A DNA stretch of 64,000 bases, taken from assembly GCA_020025515.1 (NCBI GenBank), contig JAHHRZ010000008.1, forward strand, positions 34,315-98,314, given 5' to 3'. How positions within the stretch are numbered: the first letter of the stretch is position 1; each line of letters opens with the position of its first letter. Position numbers and translations under genes: made by a program. Shown piece by piece: positions 24,770 to 31,305 of this stretch. The notes beneath the pieces are model-generated. The model was not told where the DNA came from, did not search any database, and saw only the letters and a program-made list of their open reading frames with translations. Source of the DNA: Oscillospiraceae bacterium. Lineage in GTDB: Bacteria > Bacillota > Clostridia > Oscillospirales > Oscillospiraceae.

Positions 24770-24900
24770 GTAGAATAAAATAATGGGAGCCCCGTGGGGG
24801 GACTCCCATTTCTGTTCCCCTGCCATCCTCACAAAGGAGGATATCCGGTGGCTGGCAGAACCGCTGAGCCGAAGACTCAGATTTCATTGGTTGGGAAGCG
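24770..24900 (-). promoter_or_regulatory. Structured leader of MATE gene (riboswitch candidate)
   Basis: On the minus strand: hairpin CTGAG-TCTTCGG-CTCAG, then a composite stem CTGCCA...TGGCAG enclosing TCCTC/GAGGA, then a long stem ATGGGAG...CTCCCAT (24782-24810) followed by TATTTTATT. The last element looks like an intrinsic terminator immediately before the MATE start. MATE genes are often riboswitch-controlled (guanidine, for example), but this sequence does not match the guanidine-I core I know. No clear promoter was found between the tRNA terminator and this region. Confidence 0.42.
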
Positions 24901-24903
24901 GCC

Positions 24904-24944
24904 GGGAAAAAGAGAAACGCACCAACCCATGGGTTGATGCGTTT
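24904..24944 (-). terminator. Terminator of tRNA pair
   Basis: AAACGCATCAACCC with its complement, then TCTCTTTTTC on the minus strand, just after the tRNA-Glu CCA end. Confidence 0.88.
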
Positions 24945-24948
24945 TCTT

Positions 24949-25023
24949 TGGTGACCCGTACGGGACTCGAACCCATGTTACCGCCGTGAAAGGGCGGTGT
25001 CTTAACCACTTGACCAACGGGCC
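24949..25023 (-). tRNA. tRNA-Glu (TTC)
   Basis: Full cloverleaf: anticodon stem CCGCC/GGCGG with loop CTTTCAC, giving anticodon TTC; T-loop TTCGAGT; acceptor stem with a G-U pair; CCA encoded at 24949-24951. It directly abuts the upstream tRNA-Met with no spacer. Confidence 0.95.
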
Positions 25024-25099
25024 TGGTAGCGGCAATCTGATTTGAACAGATGACATACCGGGTATGAACCGGCTACTCTACCAACTGAGTTATGCCGCC
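25024..25099 (-). tRNA. tRNA with CAT anticodon (elongator Met; Ile2 possible)
   Basis: Anticodon stem GCCGG/CCGGT with loop TTCATAC, anticodon CAT; T-loop TTCAAAT; acceptor stem closes with G1-U72 and lacks the unpaired C1-A72 of initiator tRNA. CCA is encoded. It could be tRNA-Ile2 with lysidine, which sequence alone does not exclude. Confidence 0.92.
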
Positions 25100-25140
25100 G
25101 TGATGCCGCGTCAGCAGTTTTCCACCGAAACAGCTCCGTT

Positions 25141-25169
25141 ATCATACAAGATAAACCACCATTTGTCAA
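25141..25169 (-). promoter_or_regulatory. Promoter of tRNA-Met/Glu
   Basis: Minus strand: TTGACA (25164-25169), 17-base spacer, TATGAT (25141-25146), 42 bases upstream of tRNA-Met. Confidence 0.82.
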
Positions 25170-25221
25170 TAGGTTTTTTCAAAAAAACTAAAAAATTTTT
25201 TCTTTGTCGGAAACAAAAGAA

Positions 25222-25250
25222 TTGCAATCTATTTACTTCTATGATACTAT
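25222..25250 (+). promoter_or_regulatory. Promoter of TIM44-like gene
   Basis: TTGCAA (25222-25227), 17-base spacer, TACTAT (25245-25250). Confidence 0.65.
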
Positions 25251-25290
25251 CATAAAAAACGTATAAAGAAAGAACAAGGAGGAATCCATT

Positions 25291-26211
25291 GTGAAACGAT
25301 TTTTTGCGGCACTTATGATTTTATTCCTTTGCGTTACTCTGCCCCTGGCTGCCAAAGCGGACTTTGGCAACTTTGCGGGCAATAGTGATTACGGCGGCAG
25401 CAGCGGAAGCAGCAGCCACAGCAGTAGCAGTAGCAGCAGCTCCAGCCATAGCTACAGTTCAAGCAGTTCCAAAGGATCCAAGAGTAGCAGCCCTGCGGTT
25501 ACTGCGACTGTGGTCACGATTGTGATTATTATTTTACTTGTTAAGGCAAGAAGCGGCAGAGGCGGCAGAAGCGGCGGCAGCAGTGGCAGCAGCCGAGGTG
25601 CGGTTCCTCCTGCTCCCGTAAAGACGGCGGTACCCTGCAAGCCCATGAACCAATATAAGGAGCTGGACGATCAGTTTGACCAGGCAGAGCTCAAAGAGAA
25701 GATTTCCAATCTCTATGTGCAGATGCAAAACTGCTGGCAGGAGAAGAATCTGGAGTCGTTGCAGCCCTATTTCACCGATGCGCTGCTGAACCAGATGACC
25801 CGCTCTGTGGAGACACTGAAAAAGCTGGGACAGACCAACTACATACAGCGCATTGCCGTTCTGGGGGTTGACCTTCAGGGCTGGTATCAGGAAGAGGGCG
25901 AGGACCATGTGCTGGCCATTGTGCGGGCCAGAATCGTGGACTATACGCTGGATGACAATTCCGGCAAGCTGATTTCCGGCAATCGCACCCAGGAAAAGTT
26001 TATGACCTATGAGTGGGATCTGTGCCGTGCTACCGGCGCAAAGACCAAACAGGTGGAAGGCACGGAGACGGTCAACTGCCCCAACTGCGGCGCTCCTGTG
26101 TCCATCAACGAGACGGCAAAGTGTCCCTATTGCGGCAGCGTGATTACAGTTGAGAATCAGGACTGGGTCATCAGCGGCATCCGGGGCATTGCACAGCAAA
26201 GCAGATCATAA
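25291..26211 (+). CDS. TIM44-like membrane protein with C-terminal zinc ribbon
   Basis: A 306-residue protein: signal peptide, Ser/Gly-rich low-complexity segment (residues 30-70, long runs of serine), a membrane helix (ATVVTIVIIILLV), a basic Gly/Ser stretch, then a TIM44-like domain (LKEKISNLYVQMQNCWQEKN) and a zinc ribbon with two CPxCG knuckles (CPNCGAPV and CPYCGSVI). The start is GTG at 25291 with AAGGAGG. The TIM44-like domain suggests lipid or protein contact; actual function unknown. Long serine runs coded by AGC/AGT repeats may be length-variable. Confidence 0.85.
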   Translation: MKRFFAALMILFLCVTLPLAAKADFGNFAGNSDYGGSSGSSSHSSSSSSSSSHSYSSSSSKGSKSSSPAVTATVVTIVIIILLVKARSGRGGRSGGSSGSSRGAVPPAPVKTAVPCKPMNQYKELDDQFDQAELKEKISNLYVQMQNCWQEKNLESLQPYFTDALLNQMTRSVETLKKLGQTNYIQRIAVLGVDLQGWYQEEGEDHVLAIVRARIVDYTLDDNSGKLISGNRTQEKFMTYEWDLCRATGAKTKQVEGTETVNCPNCGAPVSINETAKCPYCGSVITVENQDWVISGIRGIAQQSRS

Positions 26212-26218
26212 TGACACA

Positions 26219-26256
26219 AAGACGCTGTCCGGCAGACCTGCCGGACAGCGTCTTTT
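26219..26256 (+). terminator. Terminator of TIM44-like gene
   Basis: Stem AAGACGCTGTCCGGCAG with its complement around a two-base loop, ending in TTTT. Confidence 0.92.
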
Positions 26257-26322
26257 GACTTTGCAGCTGGCCGGAAGCAGCTCCGTTTTTCTTCCTTTGC
26301 CATAAAAACGGAAATCTTCCCG

Positions 26323-26351
26323 TTGACAAGCTGTGAACTTTCCTGTATAAT
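26323..26351 (+). promoter_or_regulatory. Consensus promoter of tRNA-Thr
   Basis: Perfect TTGACA (26323-26328) and TATAAT (26346-26351), 17-base spacing. Confidence 0.92.
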
Positions 26352-26375
26352 GGAGAAAGCACATTAGGTGCTGAT

Positions 26376-26451
26376 GCTGGTGTAGCTCAGTTGGTAGAGT
26401 AACTGATTCGTAATCAGTAGGTCGCGTGTTCGAGTCACGTCTCCAGCTCCA
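26376..26451 (+). tRNA. tRNA-Thr (CGT)
   Basis: Anticodon stem ACTGA/TCAGT with loop TTCGTAA (anticodon CGT); T-loop TTCGAGT; D-arm AGCTCAGTTGGTAGAGT; CCA encoded. The acceptor stem has a U-U mismatch at pair 6-67. It is a single gene with its own promoter and terminator. Confidence 0.93.
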
Positions 26452-26452
26452 G

Positions 26453-26489
26453 AACCCCCGTTTGTCATAGGACAGACGGGGGTTTCTCT
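26453..26489 (+). terminator. Terminator of tRNA-Thr
   Basis: AACCCCCGT paired with ACGGGGGTT, followed by TCTCTG. Confidence 0.8.
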
Positions 26490-26496
26490 GTTGCAA

Positions 26497-26538
26497 TGAA
26501 AAATCCACCGGAGCCATGGAAAGGACCCGGTGGATTTT
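26497..26538 (-). terminator. Terminator of DUF6320/acyltransferase operon
   Basis: AAAATCCACCGG with its complement; minus strand continues TTTTTCATT. It lies just after the DUF6320 stop. Confidence 0.88.
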
Positions 26539-26545
26539 CGTATCG

Positions 26546-27235
26546 TTACATAAAAATCCGCTTGCGAACGCCTTCTCCCAGAGAGGGGATGAGGCCTGCC
26601 AGAACAAAGAAAATACCAACCAGAGCCATCACGGTGGTGGGATACAGGCTCCAGAGGAACATACTTGTGCCGAAGGTGATGGAGATGAAGAATTCTACCA
26701 GCATGGAAGAACAGCCAAAGACAATGAAGCAGCCGCCCAAAATCAGGAACCTGCCCCGGCGAATGTAGCGGAAAAGGGCCAAGGCTGCGGTCAGAAGAAT
26801 GCCATACATGCCCGTTACGGGGAAGGCAAAGGAAAGAAACCAGCCGCCCCGGGTTTTAAGGCTGATGTACAGCAGAAAAAGGCCCACGGCAAGAAAGTCC
26901 AGAGGAAGAAAGATCAGGGGATTTGGGTGGCGGAACCACAGGGGCATCACCAACACCAGATAAGCCACCCCCATGCCGATGAGGGCGTAGCCGGACCAGG
27001 TGATGGTTTTGCACAGATTCAGGTCCACCAGAAGGCACACCGCAATTCCCGCCAGATAGAGCAGGGTAATCAAAAAGCGGAAAATACTTCGTTCCGGTTT
27101 GGGAGGCTCCCAGCGGCGGGGGTACAGAGGCTCTCCGTCATTGGAGGGCAGATCCGGATGATAGGCCCGCAGGCCGCACAAAGGACAGGTTTCCTCACCC
27201 GGTGCCAGCCGGACACCGCATTTCATGCAATACAT
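26546..27235 (-). CDS. DUF6320-like zinc-ribbon membrane protein
   Basis: A 229-residue protein that begins with a zinc ribbon (MYCMKCGVRLAPG, CPLCGLRAYH) and continues with about six membrane helices, an arrangement matching DUF6320. It follows the condensation-type acyltransferase with no intergenic base, so the two are cotranscribed and probably translationally coupled. The pair recurs in gut Clostridia as far as I recall. Biochemical role unknown; an assistant to acyl transfer at the membrane is a guess. Confidence 0.78.
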   Translation of the reverse strand: MYCMKCGVRLAPGEETCPLCGLRAYHPDLPSNDGEPLYPRRWEPPKPERSIFRFLITLLYLAGIAVCLLVDLNLCKTITWSGYALIGMGVAYLVLVMPLWFRHPNPLIFLPLDFLAVGLFLLYISLKTRGGWFLSFAFPVTGMYGILLTAALALFRYIRRGRFLILGGCFIVFGCSSMLVEFFISITFGTSMFLWSLYPTTVMALVGIFFVLAGLIPSLGEGVRKRIFM

Positions 27236-28504
27236 TTAAGGTCGCTCCCTTCCTGCGTGATTGCTCTGGACTTCCACCTCCAGCCCCAGCTCCACCAGAC
27301 GGGTGAAGAAGCGCTGCTCCAAATTTGGATTCCGGGTGGCCCGAATCAGATTGATCCGGGTGCAGTCCTCATAAGACACTACGCTGCAGTTGTGATAAAA
27401 GGTGGCCTGGGGGCCAATGATAAAGTCCAGATGGGACACATAGGGGGCCATTTCTCCGGGAAGCTGGGTAAGGCCCAGATTGGAGACGTTGATAGAGCCT
27501 TTGGATTCTCCGGAAAACCGGTAGACCAGCCGCATGACCAGATTCTTGAGGGGAAGTGGCGCCGCCTTCATGAGCAGGTTGCGCTCCGGGTTTACATTGG
27601 CGGCAATCCGGGCAGCCATCTGCTGCCGGTTTACCTGACAGTCCAGCTGCCCCCGGACGATTTTGCACAATTCCTGTAGAGAATAGGTCCCCAGCCGGGG
27701 GTCAACCCCCACATTCAAAGTCAAAGCAAAGTTTCTCAGGGTCTGGCTGCCAAAGAGCTTTCGCAAATTGACGGGCACCATGACCTTGGCCCATCCACGG
27801 CGGCGAGGTGCCAGATCCAAAATGGATTGGAGCATCACGGCGGTGAGAAGGCAGGTGATGGAACAGTTATAGCTGTGAGCCAGATCCAGCAGGGACTGGG
27901 TAGAGAGGGTACCCACTGTGAGCCGGAGAAAGGCACCGGGTTCTCTCCTGCCTGGAAGCCGCAGGGCATTTGGTTCCCGGCGGCTCATGGCCCGCCGGCC
28001 TGAATACTTCAGAAAGCTGTCCTCCAGCTCCTCCGGCCTGGGAGCCTCCTCCGGGTCCAGAACGCCATGGGTGCAGGGCACAAAAATGCCATAGCGCAGG
28101 CGGAGATAGGCCGCCACCAGGGTTTTGAGAAACACCATGCCGCCGGTGCCGTCTGTAAGTGCGTGAAAGTATTCCACGGCAATCCGATTCTGGTAATACA
28201 GCACCCGAATGGCGCAGGTCTCCGTTTCACGCACCGTCATATGGATGAGAGGACAGGCGCCGTCTTTCCCGACGGCGGGACTTTGGGGGAGTTTTTGCAG
28301 ATAAAACCAGAAGGCCCCTCGATGGAGGCTCACCATCATGGAGGGGAACCGGGGACGCACCTGCTCCACGGCTTTTTGAAGAATTGCCGGATCCACAGGC
28401 TCTGTCAGGGTGGCAGAGGTTCTGAATACGTTGCTCCAGTTCCGCCGACGGACTGCCGGAAAGATTTTGGCGGCGTTATCCAGCCGCATCCAATTCTGAG
28501 CCAT
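27236..28504 (-). CDS. Condensation-domain-like acyltransferase
   Basis: A 422-residue protein resembling alcohol acetyltransferase and PapA-like members of the condensation superfamily. The catalytic HxxxD-type motif is EYFHALTDGTGGMVF at about residue 128; INVSNLGL and a second lobe with LTVGTLSTQSLLDLA match the two-lobed chloramphenicol-acetyltransferase fold. The likely reaction is transfer of an acyl group from CoA to a hydroxyl or amine, substrate unknown. Start at 28504 (MAQNWMRLD), since the longer frame covers the promoter. Confidence 0.8.
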   Translation of the reverse strand: MAQNWMRLDNAAKIFPAVRRRNWSNVFRTSATLTEPVDPAILQKAVEQVRPRFPSMMVSLHRGAFWFYLQKLPQSPAVGKDGACPLIHMTVRETETCAIRVLYYQNRIAVEYFHALTDGTGGMVFLKTLVAAYLRLRYGIFVPCTHGVLDPEEAPRPEELEDSFLKYSGRRAMSRREPNALRLPGRREPGAFLRLTVGTLSTQSLLDLAHSYNCSITCLLTAVMLQSILDLAPRRRGWAKVMVPVNLRKLFGSQTLRNFALTLNVGVDPRLGTYSLQELCKIVRGQLDCQVNRQQMAARIAANVNPERNLLMKAAPLPLKNLVMRLVYRFSGESKGSINVSNLGLTQLPGEMAPYVSHLDFIIGPQATFYHNCSVVSYEDCTRINLIRATRNPNLEQRFFTRLVELGLEVEVQSNHAGRERP

Positions 28505-28535
28505 GAAATGTCCCCCCTGTTCATTGTCAAAAAGT

Positions 28536-28564
28536 AGTATACCACAAAGAACCACAAATGCCAA
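28536..28564 (-). promoter_or_regulatory. Promoter of acyltransferase-DUF6320 operon
   Basis: Minus strand: TTGGCA (28559-28564), 17-base spacer, TATACT (28536-28541). Confidence 0.65.
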
Positions 28565-28570
28565 AGGTTT

Positions 28571-28616
28571 CTTTATAAAACAGCCGGGGCGCTGCATCCA
28601 GAATGGAGCAGCGCCC
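28571..28616 (-). terminator. Terminator of SLH-M14 peptidase gene
   Basis: GGGCGCTGC (28587-28595) with GCAGCGCCC (28608-28616); minus strand continues to TTTTATAAAG. Confidence 0.75.
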
Positions 28617-28626
28617 TTGCCGTTTG

Positions 28627-30675
28627 TTAGTTGTATGTAGTAAGAATGGTGCTGATGGCCTCAACAAAACGCTGGTCCAGGTTTTGATTGTGGAAATCCG
28701 CAGCGCTGGAGACATGGGGGAATTCCAAAAGGCAGGCCTCAAAGCCCTGAGTGTATCCGGCCCAGGCGGAGAAGTATCCACGGCCGCCGGCCAGAGAGGT
28801 ATATTGGCAGGAAGGGAAGGATTCCTTCATGGCTTGATAGACCTGGCCTTCCCGGCCTGTGGAGCAAATAATCTGATTGAACCAGCCGTGGACGTCGATG
28901 AGGACATTGTGCCCCTGACCACGGATGCTCTTGACAAAGCGGTGCAGCGCCTGGGCCTCCACCGCCTGAAGGGGGGAGTCGCCTGTATAGTTGCGGTCTG
29001 TATAGCTGGGAGAGAAGTTATAGGGGAAGCAGCGGTTCATGTCGATGCCTCTGCCATTGGGGCCGTGGGTGGTGCAGCGGCCGGGGCCGTTGTGGGTCCA
29101 GCCGTCCAGCAGACCATCGGGGTTCAGGCAGGGGAAAACATAGACGCTCCAGTTGCCGTCCTTGACCAGGGTATCATACCGGGATTCAAGGGTTTTGCAC
29201 AGAGCATTGGCGGTATCTACCAAGAGCTGACCGTCTCTGGGGAAATTGTCTTCCCAGCCATGGATGGCAAAGGTGACCACCAGAACATTTTCTCCCTGAC
29301 CAAAGCGGTATGCCACCAGATTTCTGCCGGCACCGCTGGTGCCATAGACAATGGCGGAGAAGTAGGGAGCGGGAAGGGGCTTGAGCTCCAGGGTTTCCCG
29401 GCTTTCCTTCTGGGTCAGACGGTCCAGAAGGGTTGCAAGCTCACTGCGCCGTATGGACTTGTTGGGATAAAAACGGCCGTATTCATCGCTGCCGGTGAGG
29501 ATTCCGGCCCGATACAAAGTGAGGACCTCATCCCAATAGAGTTGTTCGGAATCATAGTCGGGCAGGGTATCAATCTGGTTCAGGGTCTCCAGCTCGGAAA
29601 GGGGCAGGGCGCCATAGAGGATGGCAGCCACCTCTGCGCGGGTAGCGGATCTGGTCGGGGTGACATCCCTCATGGCAGAGGGGAGGATCCCGTATTTTTT
29701 GGCCCGGTCCATGTAGTAATCATACCAGGTTTCCCCATATTCGTCGGATTCATCGGGAAGGCCCATGTACTGCTCGTAGACACGGACCGCAACGGCCACC
29801 ACCTGAGACACCGCCACGGTGCCGTTGGGTCTGAAGATGGTATCTTCCACACCGTTCATAAGACCCAGGGCGCAGACATGCTGCACCGGGGTGATGTACC
29901 ACCGTCCGTCCTCCAGATCCTGAAAGGACAGTTCCGGCAGAGGCTCCGGCAGCCGGAATGCGTCCATGCCGGGAGCACCGGGGGGAAGTTCATCATTTCC
30001 GGCAATCAGCCGATATTGGGGGCAGACCAGTCTGGTCACCATGGCGGCCAGCTCACAGCGGCGGATGTTGGCATGGGGATGGAAATAGCCTTTTTTATCG
30101 CCGGTGAGGACACCGGCCTGATAGAGAATCAGAACGCCGTTAAAGTAGGGCTCATCCCCGCCGTAGTCCGGTATGGAGGCAATGTCCAGCTTGGCCTCCA
30201 GCTCTTCCTTTGGCAGACATCTGGAAAGGATCTCTCCCAGCTCTGCTTTGGTGGCGCTGCGAGTGAAGGTTTCGTCCTGAAGCTGCTGGGGAAGAATGTC
30301 GTATTCCCTGGCTCTGTCCACATAGTAACGGTACCAGGGTCCTTCGTAGTCCTGAGACAGGTCCTCCAGGCCGTGGTAAATCTCATAGATTCGCACGGCC
30401 ACAGCCAGACCCTGGCTCAGAGGTACGGTGCCGTTGGGAGAAAAGATATTCTCGCCTGTGCCTTCCATGAGGCCAAGATACTGGACGACCCCCACATAGG
30501 AGTCATACCAGGAACCAATGGAAACATCAGAAAACTCCGGTTCGGGCAAAGGATCCGGCACAGCGAAGGCATCCAGACCGGGTCCGTCGGCGGCAAAGGC
30601 CCAAAGGGGCAGGACGGACAAAATGAGCAGCAGGCAAAGCGTTCGGCGCAGATAAAGCGTCAGATGAGAAGCCAT
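28627..30675 (-). CDS. Secreted M14 zinc carboxypeptidase with N-terminal SLH-like repeats
   Basis: A 682-residue exported protein. Signal peptide (LCLLLILSVLPLWAFA), then two duplicated blocks of SLH-like repeats (about residues 40-210 and 220-400; each has FSPNGTVPLSQ / FRPNGTVAVSQ and IRRCELA / IRRSELA motifs), then an M14 peptidase domain. Zinc ligands are His and Glu in IHGWEDNFPRDG and His in LIDVHGWF; the catalytic Glu is in LLEFPHVS. NPDGLLDGWTHNGPG and GIDMNRCFP are family-typical. It probably trims peptidoglycan stem peptides or other surface peptides. Start at 30675 after AAAGGA; an alternative ATG is nine bases upstream. Confidence 0.87.
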   Translation of the reverse strand: MASHLTLYLRRTLCLLLILSVLPLWAFAADGPGLDAFAVPDPLPEPEFSDVSIGSWYDSYVGVVQYLGLMEGTGENIFSPNGTVPLSQGLAVAVRIYEIYHGLEDLSQDYEGPWYRYYVDRAREYDILPQQLQDETFTRSATKAELGEILSRCLPKEELEAKLDIASIPDYGGDEPYFNGVLILYQAGVLTGDKKGYFHPHANIRRCELAAMVTRLVCPQYRLIAGNDELPPGAPGMDAFRLPEPLPELSFQDLEDGRWYITPVQHVCALGLMNGVEDTIFRPNGTVAVSQVVAVAVRVYEQYMGLPDESDEYGETWYDYYMDRAKKYGILPSAMRDVTPTRSATRAEVAAILYGALPLSELETLNQIDTLPDYDSEQLYWDEVLTLYRAGILTGSDEYGRFYPNKSIRRSELATLLDRLTQKESRETLELKPLPAPYFSAIVYGTSGAGRNLVAYRFGQGENVLVVTFAIHGWEDNFPRDGQLLVDTANALCKTLESRYDTLVKDGNWSVYVFPCLNPDGLLDGWTHNGPGRCTTHGPNGRGIDMNRCFPYNFSPSYTDRNYTGDSPLQAVEAQALHRFVKSIRGQGHNVLIDVHGWFNQIICSTGREGQVYQAMKESFPSCQYTSLAGGRGYFSAWAGYTQGFEACLLEFPHVSSAADFHNQNLDQRFVEAISTILTTYN

Positions 30676-30849
30676 AAAAATCATCCTTTCTGATTGTGGT
30701 GTGATGGATGCCCCTTTCCAAGGGCCGCGTACTGCGTGGCAAGGGTTGCGGGGAAGGTAGTGGCAGAGATTCGGTCCTCCCTTCGTACAGATTATATGGG
30801 ACCACGGAATATCTCCCTGCATAGGATAAAGAAAAAGGAGGGATTGTCT

Positions 30850-31305
30850 GTGGATATATACAACAAAGCTCAAAGGGAAACCGTGTGGCAAAGGGTGGTT
30901 CAGGCCAACCAGGCGCCGCCGATGGTCTTCCGGGATTTGGAGGCACGGGAACTGGTGGCGGGAGAGCTGTGCCAAGGACTGTATCGCCGTGGATGGGAAA
31001 AAAGCTTGATGCAGCGGCTTTACCGTCAGAGTAAGGAGCGGGCGCAGGCGCTGCGGGCACTGGGAACACAGCTGGGAGAAATGTCCAGACGAGCCAAGCG
31101 GGAACACCCGCAGCCGGAACATCTGGCGGACTGCCTGGGCCAGCTCAGCTGCCTCTACGACCCGGGCCACCCCCTGTACGGCCCCTTGATGGAGCAGTTT
31201 CGCCGGGAGTGTGTCTGGGGGCAGAGTCAGGTTCTTTCGGCTTTGGGGCGGCTACAGTCTCCGGTCCCAAAGCAGAATGCGGTGAATCAGAAATCGTTTT
31301 ATTAA
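30850..31305 (+). CDS. Hypothetical helical protein (DUF, ferritin-like character)
   Basis: A 151-residue, mostly alpha-helical protein rich in Arg, Gln and Leu with no signal peptide or membrane helix. FRDLEARELVAGELCQGLYR and LRALGTQLGEMSRRAK read like two helices of a helical bundle. No family is certain. The start is GTG at 30850, seven bases after GGAGGG. Its 3' end overlaps the transglutaminase gene on the opposite strand by 54 bases, an unusual amount for this window. Confidence 0.6.
   Translation: MDIYNKAQRETVWQRVVQANQAPPMVFRDLEARELVAGELCQGLYRRGWEKSLMQRLYRQSKERAQALRALGTQLGEMSRRAKREHPQPEHLADCLGQLSCLYDPGHPLYGPLMEQFRRECVWGQSQVLSALGRLQSPVPKQNAVNQKSFY

Noticed and set aside
25380..25490. 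AGC-rich repeat that looks like a tandem repeat or array
   Set aside because: It is a serine-rich coding stretch in the TIM44-like protein. The repeats are codon-level, not spaced like CRISPR or attachment sites.
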